Notes: generated from the letters alone by a model not told the origin. Counted from the stretch's first letter, positions 17,551 through 26,905 are shown. The stretch is 64,000 nt of DNA from PALSA-894 sp034669145 (GCA_034669145.1 JAXDNY010000053.1:1-64000), one strand, 5' to 3'. Program-made: numbers and translations.

Positions 17551-18732
17551 ATGGCAAAGCTGCCGCTTGAGCACATCACGGTCCTCGACCTGACCCTGCA
17601 TCGCGCCGGCCCGACTTGCGCGCGGCAGTTCGCCGACTGGGGCGCGAAGGTCATCAAGATCGAGGTGCCGGGCGGGCCGAAGGGCGAGGCCACCGGCGCC
17701 AATCGTCTCGGTCCCGACTACCAGAACCTGCACCGCAATAAGCTGAACATGACCATCAACCTCAAGAGCGAGCAGGGCAGGGCGATCTTCCTCGATCTGG
17801 CGAAGACCGCCGACGTGGTGATCGAGAACTACCGCTCCGACGTGAAGCATCGGCTGGGCATCGATTACGAGGTGGTTTCCAAGGTCAACCCGCGCATCGT
17901 CTACGGCAGCATTGCGGGCTTCGGACAGGACGGGCCGGATGCGAAGCGGCCGGGTGTCGATCAGATCGCGCAAGGCATGGGCGGCCTGATGTCGATCACC
18001 GGCGAGCCCGGCCGCGGCCCAATGCGGGTCGGCATTCCGATCGCGGACCTGACGGCTGGCCTGTTCCTGTTTCAGGCATGCCTGCTCGCGCTGATGCAGC
18101 GCGACCAAACAGGCGTGGGCCAATGGGTGCACACGTCGCTCCTGGAATCGCAGATCTTCATGCTCGACTTCCAGGCGGCGCGCTGGCTCCTGTCGGGGGA
18201 AGTCGCCAAGCAGGCCGGCAACGATCATCCGACCGCGATTCCGACCGGCGTGTTTTCGACCTCGGACGGACACATCAATATCGCGGCGTCGGGCGACCAA
18301 CTGTGGGCGCGGTTTTGCGAGGCGGCGGGCGCAACGGATTTGTTGTCCGACCCGGACTACACGAACAGCGAATTGCGCTCGCGCAATCGCAAGGCGCTGA
18401 GCGAGCGGATCGGTCTCGTCACCAAAACAAGGTCAAGCGCGCACTGGGTGAAGCTGTTGAACGACGCGGGCGTTCCCTGCGGGCCGATCAACTCCATCGA
18501 CCAGACATTTGCCGAGCCACAGGTGCGGCACCTCGGCATTGCCAAGCCCGTGCGGCATCCTGAGCTCGGCGACATCAAGGTGGTGGGCCAGCCGATCAAC
18601 CTCACCAAGGCGCCGCAACCCGCCGAATATCGGCCGACGCCGAAGCTCGGCCAGCACACCGACGAAATCATGGCGAGCCTCGGCCATGACGCGAAGGCGA
18701 TTGCGGGATTTCGATCGCGCGGCGCGATTTAG
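17551..18732 (+). CDS. Family III CoA-transferase (CaiB/BaiF)
   Basis: 393 residues from ATG 17551, preceded by AGGAAA. The opening LEHITVLDLTLHRAGPTCARQFADWGAKVIKIE, then NRLGPDYQNLHRNKLNMTINLKSEQGRAIFLDLAKTADVVIENYR, and catalytic Asp166 in GIPIADLTAG are the standard CaiB/BaiF landmarks. These enzymes move CoA between acyl-CoA donors and free acids, usually as the activation step in degradation of a carboxylic acid. It heads a plus-strand operon with an epimerase, an SDR and a hydrolase, 9 bp before the next gene. The acid substrate is unknown. Confidence 0.93.
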   Translation: MAKLPLEHITVLDLTLHRAGPTCARQFADWGAKVIKIEVPGGPKGEATGANRLGPDYQNLHRNKLNMTINLKSEQGRAIFLDLAKTADVVIENYRSDVKHRLGIDYEVVSKVNPRIVYGSIAGFGQDGPDAKRPGVDQIAQGMGGLMSITGEPGRGPMRVGIPIADLTAGLFLFQACLLALMQRDQTGVGQWVHTSLLESQIFMLDFQAARWLLSGEVAKQAGNDHPTAIPTGVFSTSDGHINIAASGDQLWARFCEAAGATDLLSDPDYTNSELRSRNRKALSERIGLVTKTRSSAHWVKLLNDAGVPCGPINSIDQTFAEPQVRHLGIAKPVRHPELGDIKVVGQPINLTKAPQPAEYRPTPKLGQHTDEIMASLGHDAKAIAGFRSRGAI

Positions 18733-18740
18733 CTGACATC

Positions 18741-19631
18741 ATGAGCGACCCCTTTGCAACGCTGGTCACCGGATCGAGCGGATTTGTCGGGCGAGTGATC
18801 ATGTCCCGCCTCGCGGCCGCGGAAAAAAAGGCAATTGGTCTCGATCCGCGGCCATCGCCGACAACAAACGTCATCGACGATCTCTCGGACCGCGGGCGCC
18901 TGCGCGGCCTGATCGCACGCGAGAAAATCACGCACATCATCCATGCGGGCGGTGTGTCCGGCCCGATGGTGATGGCGGACGATCCAGCCGGCGTGATCGC
19001 CATCAACGTCACCGGCAGCATGAACCTGCTGAACGAAGCGATGGCGGGCGGCGTGACGACGTTCGTCTATTGCTCGTCGGCCGCGGCGATCGGCAACTAC
19101 TATGAGCCGGAACCGATCGGCGAAGATTATCCGATGCGGCCGGCGTCAACTTATGGAAACTCCAAGGCCGCGATGGACCATGTGCTGCGCGGGCTCTGGA
19201 GACAAGTACCACTGGATATCTGCTCGCTGCGGCTCACGGCGGTGTACGGCCCCGGCCGCGAGACCGAATTCAACGTCGACACGATCGTTCGTGCTGCACT
19301 GGCCGGCAAACCGGCCCGGCTCGATCCGCTCACGGACTGGCCCTACATCTATGTCGACGACGCCGCGGACGCCGCGATTGCGGCGTGCTTCTCGCGCGAG
19401 CGCAAGCAGCTCGCCTACTTCGTCGCGCATCCCGAGCGAGTAACGCCGGAGGACATCGCGGCGGCGTGCGGCGCGGCGGGCTATCCGGTGCGCCTTGAGA
19501 TCGATGCCTCAAAACCGGTAGCCGCGCGTGGCCCGGTCGATATCGAAACAGCGGCGCGCGACTTCGGCTTTCGCGCGCAGGTCGGCCATCGCGAGGGCAT
19601 TCGCCGCATGATCGAGGCGGCCGCGCGATAG
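18741..19631 (+). CDS. NAD-dependent epimerase/dehydratase (extended SDR)
   Basis: 296 residues. The N-terminal nucleotide-binding motif is TGSSGFVGRVI, and the active site is Tyr-x-x-x-Lys in STYGNSKAAMDHVLRGL with the preceding CSSAAAIG providing Ser. The fold continues with RLTAVYGPGRETEFNVDTIVRAALAGKP and DDAADAAIAACF, typical of the extended SDR superfamily (GalE/ribulose-phosphate reductase-like). Such proteins act on nucleotide sugars but also on small hydroxy acids. Placement between a CoA-transferase and another SDR favours a catabolic dehydrogenase or epimerase over a cell-wall role. Confidence 0.88.
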   Translation: MSDPFATLVTGSSGFVGRVIMSRLAAAEKKAIGLDPRPSPTTNVIDDLSDRGRLRGLIAREKITHIIHAGGVSGPMVMADDPAGVIAINVTGSMNLLNEAMAGGVTTFVYCSSAAAIGNYYEPEPIGEDYPMRPASTYGNSKAAMDHVLRGLWRQVPLDICSLRLTAVYGPGRETEFNVDTIVRAALAGKPARLDPLTDWPYIYVDDAADAAIAACFSRERKQLAYFVAHPERVTPEDIAAACGAAGYPVRLEIDASKPVAARGPVDIETAARDFGFRAQVGHREGIRRMIEAAAR

Positions 19632-19694
19632 CCCGGGAAGCCTGTTGCTGCGCCGGGCCCGCACCCTATAGTTCAGGCTCATCGGGGGAATTTC

Positions 19695-20477
19695 ATGGAC
19701 CTGAAACTTGCCGGCAAGACCGCCTTGATCACCGGCGGCTCGAAAGGCATCGGCCGCGCGACGGCCGAAATCTTCGCCGCCGAAGGGTGCAATGTGATCA
19801 TTGTGTCACGAACCGCGGAAGCGCTGGCAGCCGTGAAGGCGGGAATTGCGCAGAAGTCGAACGTGCGCGTCGATACCGTCGCGGCCGATCTTTCCGACAG
19901 CAGGAGTGTCGACAAATTGGCGAAGGACTTTCCCGACATCGACATCCTGGTGAACAACGCCGGCGCGATCCCGGGCGGCTCCCTCCTCAACGTCGACGAG
20001 ACGACCTGGCGCAAGGCGTGGGACCTGAAAGTGTTCGGCTACGTGAACATGTGCCGCGCATTCTATGCGCTGATGAAGGCGCGCGGGTCCGGCGTCATCG
20101 TCAACGTCGTCGGCAACGCGGCCGACACGCACGATCCCGAATACATCTGCGGCGTTGCCGGCAACGCGGCGCTGACGGCATTCAGCCAATCGCTCGGCTG
20201 CGTCAGCGCGAAGGATGGGATCCGCGTCGTTGCGCTCAGCCCCGGCCCGGTCGAGACCGACCGCATCATCACGCTGATGAAGAAGAGAGCAAAGGACCGC
20301 ACCGGCAGCGAGGACAACTGGCAGGAATTGCGCAAGCCCCTGCCGTTTCAGCGCTGCGCCACGCCGGAAGAAATCGGCGCCGCGGCTGCATTCCTGGCAT
20401 CACCACATTCCGGCTACACCTCGGGCTCCGTCGTCACCATCGACGCGGGCCTTTCGGCACGCGCAACTGCGTTCTAA
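19695..20477 (+). CDS. Atypical short-chain dehydrogenase/reductase family protein lacking the catalytic triad
   Basis: 260 residues. Cofactor motif TGGSKGIGRA (13-22), NNAG (87-90) and the C-terminal PGPVETDR and SGSVVTIDAG are classical SDR features. At the active site, however, the expected Ser, Tyr and Lys are replaced: NVVG puts Gly140 at the Ser position, and GVAGN puts Gly153 and Asn157 at the Tyr and Lys positions (Tyr150 is three residues off). The protein probably still binds NAD(P) but may not be a normal oxidoreductase. It lies 63 bp after the epimerase and 10 bp before the hydrolase gene. Confidence 0.87.
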   Translation: MDLKLAGKTALITGGSKGIGRATAEIFAAEGCNVIIVSRTAEALAAVKAGIAQKSNVRVDTVAADLSDSRSVDKLAKDFPDIDILVNNAGAIPGGSLLNVDETTWRKAWDLKVFGYVNMCRAFYALMKARGSGVIVNVVGNAADTHDPEYICGVAGNAALTAFSQSLGCVSAKDGIRVVALSPGPVETDRIITLMKKRAKDRTGSEDNWQELRKPLPFQRCATPEEIGAAAAFLASPHSGYTSGSVVTIDAGLSARATAF

Positions 20478-20487
20478 AGGACATCAC

Positions 20488-21366
20488 ATGCCGCATCTGA
20501 CGACCGACGACGGAGTGAATCTCTATTACGAGGAGACCGGCAAAGGCATTCCGATCGTCTTCATCCACGAGTTCGCCGGCGACTATCGCTCGTGGGAGCA
20601 ACAAGTGCGCTACTTCGCGCGCTACTACCGCTGCATCGCGGTGAATGCGCGCGGCTATCCGCCCTCCGATGTTCCGAAGGACGGCGAGAAATATTCGCAG
20701 GATCGCGCGCGTGACGACATCCGCGCGGTGCTCGATGCACTGAAGATCGACAAGGCTCACATCGTCGGCCTGTCGATGGGCGGCTTCGCGACCTTGCATT
20801 TTGGGTTCACGTATCCGGATCGCGCGCGGTCATTGGTGATCGCCGGCTGCGGCTACGGTGCGGCGCCCGACAAGCGCGCGCAGTTCGCCGAAGAGGCGGA
20901 GGCGTCGGCCAAGCGCTTCGAGGACCTGACGATGGCGAAGGCGGCCGAGGCCTATGCACTCGGGCCGACACGCGTGCAGCACCAGAACCGCGACCCGCGC
21001 GGCTGGCGCGAATTCGCGGATCAATTCGCCGAGCATTCGACCGAGGGTGCGGTGCGGACCATGCGCGGCGTGCAGAAGCGGCGGCCCTCGCTGTTCGAAT
21101 TGGTCGACAAGATGAAAGCCATCACGGCGCCGACGCTGATCATGACCGGCGACGAGGATTGGCCGTGTCTCGAGCCCGGCATCCTGATGAAGAAAAACAT
21201 CTCGACCGCCGCGCTGGTCGTGATGCCGAATGCCGGCCACAACATCAATCTGGAGGACCCGGCGGCGTTCAACGCGCACCTCGCGGAGCTGTTCGCGGCG
21301 GCCGATGCCGGCACCTGGCCGGTGCGCGACCCGCGCGCGATGGCGGGATCGATATTGGGGAAGTAA
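20488..21366 (+). CDS. Alpha/beta hydrolase
   Basis: 292 residues. HEFAGDYRSWEQQVRYFARYYRCIAVNARGYPPSD is the usual N-terminal core, the nucleophile elbow is GLSMGG with Ser96, the acid is likely in TGDEDWPC, and the His lies in NAGHNINLEDP. It resembles ester or C-C bond hydrolases such as 3-oxoadipate enol-lactonase. It closes the operon with the CoA-transferase, epimerase and SDR (10-bp gap), and could hydrolyse an ester, lactone or thioester intermediate. The substrate is not determinable. Confidence 0.88.
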   Translation: MPHLTTDDGVNLYYEETGKGIPIVFIHEFAGDYRSWEQQVRYFARYYRCIAVNARGYPPSDVPKDGEKYSQDRARDDIRAVLDALKIDKAHIVGLSMGGFATLHFGFTYPDRARSLVIAGCGYGAAPDKRAQFAEEAEASAKRFEDLTMAKAAEAYALGPTRVQHQNRDPRGWREFADQFAEHSTEGAVRTMRGVQKRRPSLFELVDKMKAITAPTLIMTGDEDWPCLEPGILMKKNISTAALVVMPNAGHNINLEDPAAFNAHLAELFAAADAGTWPVRDPRAMAGSILGK

Positions 21367-21375
21367 ACTACAGAA

Positions 21376-21484
21376 CCTCATGGTGAGGAGCCGCGTGAAG
21401 CGCGGCGTCTCGAACCATGGCCGCGAGCGCAGAGTGTTGGGCCATCCTTCGAGACAGCCGCTACGCGGCTTCCTCAGGATGAGG
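21376..21484. repeat. Intergenic inverted repeat element between convergent genes
   Basis: The half 21376-21420 (CCTCATGGTGAGGAGCCGCG ... GGCGTCTCGAACCATGG) is matched in inverse orientation by 21442-21484 (CCATCCTTCGAGACAGCC ... CCTCAGGATGAGG). Each half also has a small internal hairpin (GCCGCG/CGCGGC). The element occupies nearly all the space between two convergent genes and may work as a bidirectional terminator. Elements with the words TGAGGAGC and GTCTCGAACCATG are widespread in Bradyrhizobium-like genomes (from memory, not searched). Confidence 0.75.
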
Positions 21485-21491
21485 GCCGTAG

Positions 21492-22259
21492 TCAGATCGC
21501 GTTATATCCGCCGTCGACCAGCATGTCCGAGCCGGTCATGAAGCTCGAGGCGTCGCTTGCAAGAAACACCGCGGCTGCGGCGATCTCATCGGGCTGGCCG
21601 AGCCGTCCCAGCAGATGCTTGGGGCCGGAAATGCGCCGGGCGGTCTCCATGTCGCCGAAGCGCTTTACCAGCCGTTCGGTCTCGACCGCGCCGGGAGAGA
21701 GCGTGTTGACCCGCACCTTCTGGGCTGCGTGGTCCGTCGCCATCGCCTTCGCGAGCTGGATCAGCGCGCCCTTGCTGGTGCAATAGGCCGCGCGGGCGGG
21801 CGCCGCGACGCTGCCGAGCTGCGACGCGATATGGATGATGCTTCCCCCGCCCGCCGCGATCATGGACGGCAGCAGCGCGCGGCTCATCAGGAATGCGCCG
21901 CCGACATTGACCGCCATCACGCGGTTCCAGTCGGCGAGCGAAAGATCGAGCACGGTGCCGTTCGGATCGTGCCCGGCGGCGCCGTTGAGCAGCACGTGCA
22001 CGGCCTTGAACTCGGCGAGCACTTTTTCCGCGGCGGCCGTCACGTCGGATTCGCTGCCGACATCGCATGGGATGCCGATGCCGCGCCGGCCCATCTTCTC
22101 GACCTCGCGGCTGATCGCCTCGGCGGCGGCACCGTCAAGGTCGACGCAGGCCACGTTTGCGCCCGCGCGCGCAAACGCGAGTGCGACGGCGCGCCCGATC
22201 CCGGCGCCCGCACCGGTGACCACCGCGTTCTTGCCACGCAATGAATAAAGGTCGTCCAT
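21492..22259 (-). CDS. SDR family oxidoreductase
   Basis: 255 residues, a classical SDR with an intact active site: TGAGAGIGRAVALAFARAGANVACVDL (NAD preference suggested by the acidic residue after the second strand), NGAAGHDP, Ser in HIASQLGS and Tyr/Lys in YCTSKGAL, ending with TGSDMLVDGGYN. It starts one base after the end of the livF-type gene, so it is the last gene of the branched-chain-type ABC operon. It may oxidise the imported compound. Confidence 0.9.
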   Translation of the reverse strand: MDDLYSLRGKNAVVTGAGAGIGRAVALAFARAGANVACVDLDGAAAEAISREVEKMGRRGIGIPCDVGSESDVTAAAEKVLAEFKAVHVLLNGAAGHDPNGTVLDLSLADWNRVMAVNVGGAFLMSRALLPSMIAAGGGSIIHIASQLGSVAAPARAAYCTSKGALIQLAKAMATDHAAQKVRVNTLSPGAVETERLVKRFGDMETARRISGPKHLLGRLGQPDEIAAAAVFLASDASSFMTGSDMLVDGGYNAI

Positions 22260-22260
22260 C

Positions 22261-22995
22261 TCACGTCTCCGCTCGCGCTGCGCGGCCTAGATAGGCCTCT
22301 CGCACGCGCGCATCCCTGGCGAGTTCGGCGCACGATCCGCTGATCATGATACTGCCGGTCTGCAGCACATAGCCGCGGCTCGCGGTCTCGAACGCATAGC
22401 GCGCATTCTGCTCGACCAGCAGCACGCTGGTGCCGCTCTCGTTGATGGTGCGGATGGTGCGGAAGATGTCGCGCACGATAATCGGCGCGAGGCCGAGCGA
22501 GGGCTCGTCGAGGCAAAGCAGCTTCGGCTCCGACATCATGGCGCGTCCGAGTACCAGCATCTGCTGCTCACCGCCGGAGAGCGTGCCGGCGTTCTGGCCG
22601 CTGCGCTCGCGCAGGCGCGGAAACATCTCGAAAATCCGGTCGATCAAGCCACGGACCTTCGCGCCGTCCCGCCGGTACTTGAAGCCGCCAAGCTCCAGAT
22701 TTTCGCGCACCGTGAGAAACGGAAAGACGTGCCGCCCTTCCGGCACCAGTGCGATGCCGAGAGCCGTGCGCTCATGCGCCGGCAGCCGCGTGATGTTGTT
22801 CCCACGAAACCGGATCGAGCCCGCGCGCGGCGTCAGCAGGCCTGCGATCGCGCGCAGCGTGGTCGACTTGCCGGCGCCGTTTGCGCCGATCAGCGCAACG
22901 ATCTCGCCTTCATTGATCTCGATGGAGATATTCCGGCAGACCGCGAGCTCGCCATATGCGAGTTCAAGGCCATCGGCGGCAAGGAGCGCGCTCAC
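22261..22995 (-). CDS. Branched-chain-type ABC transporter ATPase, LivF-like
   Basis: 244 residues. Walker A GANGAGKSTTLRAIAGLL, signature LSGGEQQMLVLGRAMM and Walker B LLCLDEPSLGLAPIIV are those of LivF rather than LivG (the LAPIIV after Walker B). It overlaps the LivG-like gene by four bases (ATGA). With LivG it powers the LivHM channel. Confidence 0.93.
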   Translation of the reverse strand: MSALLAADGLELAYGELAVCRNISIEINEGEIVALIGANGAGKSTTLRAIAGLLTPRAGSIRFRGNNITRLPAHERTALGIALVPEGRHVFPFLTVRENLELGGFKYRRDGAKVRGLIDRIFEMFPRLRERSGQNAGTLSGGEQQMLVLGRAMMSEPKLLCLDEPSLGLAPIIVRDIFRTIRTINESGTSVLLVEQNARYAFETASRGYVLQTGSIMISGSCAELARDARVREAYLGRAARAET

Positions 22996-23759
22996 ATCAG
23001 CTCTCCGCCGAGATAGGCCGAGACGACTGCGGCATTCTTCTGCACGTCCGCCGGCACGCCCTCGAACAGATGCTGACCGTAGTCCATCACCAGGACACGG
23101 TCGGCGACATTCATCACCAGTTCCATGTTGTGTTCGACGACGACGACGGTGACGCCCCTGCGCCGCATGGTCAGGATGCGGTCGAGCAGGCTGTCGACCT
23201 CCGAGGCATTCAGTCCCGCGGCGGGCTCGTCGATCAGCAACAGGCGCGGCTTGGTCGCGAGTGCGCGCGCGAACTCGAGCAGCCTCTGTTCGCCATAGGA
23301 GAGCGAGGCCGCAACCGTGTCCCGCCGGCAGCTAAGCCCGACGAAACTCAAGAGCTCCATGGCGTCGGCGCGGCAGCGTGCGTGATCGCGCCGGAATGCC
23401 GCGCCGTGAATCAGGTACTGCCAGGCGGGGATATCATGATGGGTGTGGAAACCCGCCACCACGTTGTCGAGGACGGAAAGCTGCTTGAACAACCGGATCT
23501 TCTGGAACGTGCGCGCAATACCGAGCCGAACGCGGCGATGCGCGGGCAGGCCGGAGAGGTCAGTGCCGTTGAACATCAGCGTACCCGCATCCGGCTGGTA
23601 GACGCCGCTCATCAGGTTGAGAAGTGTCGATTTACCAGCGCCATTCGGACCGATGATCGCAAACACCGCGCCGTCCGGAATCTCGAACGAGATGTCGCGC
23701 ACGGCGCGCACGCCGCCGAAGCTCTTGTGCAGGCCGGTCGCGCGAAACAGCGCGCTCAT
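22992..23759 (-). CDS. Branched-chain-type ABC transporter ATPase, LivG-like
   Basis: 255 residues from ATG 23759. The frame is open much further upstream, but the 4-bp overlap with the LivM-like gene and the normal LivG N-terminus (LFRATGLHKSFGGVRAVRDISFEI) fix the start. Walker A GPNGAGKSTLLNLMSGVY, signature LSYGEQRLLEFARALATKPRLLLIDEPAAGLN, the LivG-specific RTFQKIRLF after the Q-loop and a C-terminal GVPADVQKNAAVVSAYLGGE tail are present. Confidence 0.93.
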   Translation of the reverse strand: MSALFRATGLHKSFGGVRAVRDISFEIPDGAVFAIIGPNGAGKSTLLNLMSGVYQPDAGTLMFNGTDLSGLPAHRRVRLGIARTFQKIRLFKQLSVLDNVVAGFHTHHDIPAWQYLIHGAAFRRDHARCRADAMELLSFVGLSCRRDTVAASLSYGEQRLLEFARALATKPRLLLIDEPAAGLNASEVDSLLDRILTMRRRGVTVVVVEHNMELVMNVADRVLVMDYGQHLFEGVPADVQKNAAVVSAYLGGELM

Positions 23760-24763
23760 GGCGCGGTTCCGCGCAAAACGAGTTTTGCGCGGACGAGCCG
23801 CGCCGCCTGCACCAGCCCGCCCGGCATGAACAGCACGACCAGCGTGAGGGCGAGGCCATAGACAACCAGCCGCAGGTCGCCGACGTCGCGCAGCAGCTCG
23901 GGCAGCAGCGTCAACAGGATCGCGCCCCACACCGGGCCGATCAACGTGCCCATGCCGCCGACGATGACCATCGAGAGAATCGTGAAGGACTCGGTGATGA
24001 AGAACGCGTCCGGCACCAGCGTGCCGACGAATGTCGCGTAGAAACATCCCGCGGCGCCCCCCACCGCCGCGCCGACGCCGAAGGCGAACACCTTCCATGC
24101 GGCGGCACTGATGCCGAGCGAGGCGGCCGAAATCTCGTCTTCGCGGATCGCGGTGAGCGTTTCGCCAATCGGCGAGCGCACCAGCTGATCGAGGATGAAG
24201 TAGACCAGCAGCGTGAATCCGGCGACCAGATAGAACAGCGCGATCGGATTGCGGAAGTCGACCCGCGGCAAGCCCGGAATCGCGATCGCGGGCGGCGGCG
24301 GAATGGCGTAGATGCCGAGCGGCCCCTGCGTCAGGCCGATCCAGTTGAGCAGGATCTGATGGATGATGACTGCGAGGCCGAGCGAGGCGATCGCCAGATA
24401 GTGCCCGCGCAGCCGCACTGCGAACAGCGCGAGGATCATGCCGGCAAGGCCGGCGAACGCCACACCGGCGGCGAACGCTCCCCAGAACGGCACGCCGAGC
24501 TTGGTGATGAGCAGCGTCGAGACGTAGGCGCCAAGCCCGTAAAACGCCGACTGACCGAGATTGAGCTGCCCCGCGTAGCCGAGGATAAAGTCGAGGCCGA
24601 GCGCGAGCAGGACATTGATCGCGCACACCGTCAGGTTGGTGTGCCAATAGCTGCCGCCGAGCACGAGCGGCAGCACCGCAATGGCAAGCGCCGCGACAAG
24701 AAAGGCGATGCGCCGCGACGATGTCCGGTACGCGGTTGCCGGCGGCGCGGCGGCGTCAGACAT
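23756..24763 (-). CDS. Branched-chain-type ABC permease, LivM-like
   Basis: 335 residues, with 8-9 hydrophobic segments from residue 15 on. LALGLDFILGYAGQLNLGQSAFYGLGAY is the signature of LivM permeases, and the EAA-like loop is GETLTAIREDEISAASLGISAAAWKVFAF. It overlaps LivH by 8 bp and LivG by 4 bp. Confidence 0.92.
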   Translation of the reverse strand: MSDAAAPPATAYRTSSRRIAFLVAALAIAVLPLVLGGSYWHTNLTVCAINVLLALGLDFILGYAGQLNLGQSAFYGLGAYVSTLLITKLGVPFWGAFAAGVAFAGLAGMILALFAVRLRGHYLAIASLGLAVIIHQILLNWIGLTQGPLGIYAIPPPPAIAIPGLPRVDFRNPIALFYLVAGFTLLVYFILDQLVRSPIGETLTAIREDEISAASLGISAAAWKVFAFGVGAAVGGAAGCFYATFVGTLVPDAFFITESFTILSMVIVGGMGTLIGPVWGAILLTLLPELLRDVGDLRLVVYGLALTLVVLFMPGGLVQAARLVRAKLVLRGTAP

Positions 24764-25640
24764 TCTCTTCGCGCCTTTCGGAGATCAGTCCGGTCGGGCG
24801 GAATGCCAGCATCAGCAACAGCAGGCCGAACACCACGATGTCGATCAAGCCCGGGTCGAGATACTGCGTGGTGAAGCTTTCGATCAGGCCGACCAGCAGC
24901 CCCGCGAGGATCGTTCCCTCGACATTGCCGAACCCGCCGATGATGACGATCGCGAAAGCCTTCACGATCACGCTCGTGCCGGCGAACGGCGTGAGCACCA
25001 GCACCGGCGCCAGCATCGCGCCCGCCATTCCGGCAAGCGCGGAGGAAATCACGATCGTGAGCATGATGAGGGTGCCCGGGTTGATCCCCATCAGCCCCGC
25101 CGTCTCGCGATCCTGCGCGACTGCGCGCAGCGCCTTGCCGAGAAACGTGAACTTCATGAACGCGTAGAGCAGCGCGATCGTCGCGATCGACACCGCGATG
25201 ATGATGATGCTTTGGGCGGTGAAGAAGGTGCCCGCGACGCGGAAGACCTGCTGGCTGTAGGGCGTCTCGAACGCATAAGGCACCGGCCCGAAAAGGCTCA
25301 GCATTGCGTTCTGCATCATCACCGACACGCCGATGGTGGCGATCAGCGGCAACAACTCGCTGCCCTTGTGCCGCAGCGGCGCGAAGATCGACACATTGAT
25401 CAGCCAGCCGAGCACGGCACCGACGATGAGCGCGACGCCGATGCTCGCCAGATAGCTGCCGCCGAAGAGATGCATGAAGAAGTAGGCGGCGAACGCCCCG
25501 AGCGTGACAAAGTCCGCGTGCGCGAAGTTGATCTGCACCAGCACGCCATAGATCAGCGTGAGGCCGAGAGCGACCAGCACATACAGGCTTCCCAGAACGA
25601 TGCCGTTGATCGCCTGCTGCGCGACGATCGTCGCCGTCAC
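24756..25640 (-). CDS. Branched-chain-type ABC permease, LivH-like
   Basis: 294 residues starting with GTG at 25640. AINGIVLGSLYVLVALGLTLIYGVLVQINFAHADFVTLGAF is the conserved LivH opening, and the coupling loop is FTFLGKALRAVAQDRETAGLMGINPGTLIML. It starts 4 bp after the receptor gene's stop. Forms the channel together with LivM. Confidence 0.92.
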   Translation of the reverse strand: MTATIVAQQAINGIVLGSLYVLVALGLTLIYGVLVQINFAHADFVTLGAFAAYFFMHLFGGSYLASIGVALIVGAVLGWLINVSIFAPLRHKGSELLPLIATIGVSVMMQNAMLSLFGPVPYAFETPYSQQVFRVAGTFFTAQSIIIIAVSIATIALLYAFMKFTFLGKALRAVAQDRETAGLMGINPGTLIMLTIVISSALAGMAGAMLAPVLVLTPFAGTSVIVKAFAIVIIGGFGNVEGTILAGLLVGLIESFTTQYLDPGLIDIVVFGLLLLMLAFRPTGLISERREENV

Positions 25641-25644
25641 CGGC

Positions 25645-26805
25645 CTAGTTCCACTTCAGCGCATTCCAGGACAGGTCCGGCTTGGTCTCCATGTAGTGGA
25701 TCGTGTCCATCTTGATGTTCTGGTTCGTCTTGTCGAACTCGACGCTGCCGGTCACGCCTTTGAAGTCCTTGGTCGCCGCGAGCGTGTCGCGGATCGACTG
25801 CGCGTCGGTGGCTCCGCGCTTCACGACGTCGGCGATCAGCATGATCTGGTCGTAGGCGTGGGCATGGAGGTGCGTCGGATCGGCGTTGAACTTCGCCTTG
25901 AATGCGGCGACGAAGTCTTTCACCATGTCACGCTGGTCGGTCGGATCGAACTGCACGATGCGCACATAGCCGGTCGCAGCCTTCCCGGCCTTCTGCTCGA
26001 AGCCGAACGGAAGCCAGATGGTACCGAGCTGGATCGCCGGACCGCCGCCACCCTTCACCACGCCGGCCTGCGCCAGCGCTTGCGTGATCTTGAGGCCCTG
26101 TCCTTCCAGCGTGTAGGTCGGGATGACGTCGACCTTGCCGAGGCCCGCGACACGCGTCGCAATGGAGGTGAAATCGTTGATGTCGCGGCCGAAGCCGATC
26201 TCGGCCACGACCTTGCCGCCGAGCTTCTCGAACGTGTCCTTGAACACCTTGGCGTTGCCGATGCCGGCGTTAGTGGTTTCGTTGAGCAGCACCGCGGTGC
26301 GCGCGTTGAGCTTGTTGTAGGCCTGCGTGGCGATGTCGACGCCCTGCATCACCTCGTTCGGCATGATGCGGAAGGTGTAAGGGTTGCCCGGATCGGTGAT
26401 CTTGAGCGCCGAAGAGCCGGCGTTGAGCAGCGGGATTTTGGCCTGCTCGACGATCGGCATGATCGCGAGCGTCGCGTCGGAGCATTCCTCGCCGATGATG
26501 ATGTCGGGCTTGTATTGGTCGATCAGGCGTTTCGCGGCCTGCGAGGCGGGCAGGGGGCTGCAGGCGGAGTCTTCATATTGAACGGCGAACTTGTAGCCGT
26601 TGACGCCGGACTTGTTGAGCTGTTCGAGTGCAAGCTCGACACCCTGCTTGTCCTGCGCCCCGAAATAGGCGCCGGGTCCGGACATCGGCAGCAGCCCGCC
26701 GATCTTGATCGTCTTGTCCTGCGCTTGCGCGCTGCCGATCGAAGCGGTCGCACTCAATCCAATCGCGATAGTCGCGGCCAACAGAGTACCGGCTTGCGTG
26801 CGCAT
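25645..26805 (-). CDS. Branched-chain-type ABC receptor, LivK-like
   Basis: 386 residues from ATG 26805, chosen because GGAGGGT lies just upstream. An in-frame start 13 codons earlier lacks such a site. A signal peptide (TLLAATIAIGLSATASIGSAQA) precedes KTIKIGGLLPMSGPGAYFGAQDKQGVELALEQLN, the standard periplasmic-binding-protein type 1 fold opening (Peripla_BP_6). Many members bind amino acids, but others bind aromatic acids, amides or urea. First gene of the K-H-M-G-F operon with an SDR at the end. Confidence 0.92.
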   Translation of the reverse strand: MRTQAGTLLAATIAIGLSATASIGSAQAQDKTIKIGGLLPMSGPGAYFGAQDKQGVELALEQLNKSGVNGYKFAVQYEDSACSPLPASQAAKRLIDQYKPDIIIGEECSDATLAIMPIVEQAKIPLLNAGSSALKITDPGNPYTFRIMPNEVMQGVDIATQAYNKLNARTAVLLNETTNAGIGNAKVFKDTFEKLGGKVVAEIGFGRDINDFTSIATRVAGLGKVDVIPTYTLEGQGLKITQALAQAGVVKGGGGPAIQLGTIWLPFGFEQKAGKAATGYVRIVQFDPTDQRDMVKDFVAAFKAKFNADPTHLHAHAYDQIMLIADVVKRGATDAQSIRDTLAATKDFKGVTGSVEFDKTNQNIKMDTIHYMETKPDLSWNALKWN

Positions 26806-26905
26806 AGACCCTCCAGAGTTTGCCCGAACGGCAAAGCCTATCAACGAATGCGCTGCGCGTTCAATGACCGTCCGGCCGCAGGCGACGGTTACCCTTGGTT
26901 GCGGC

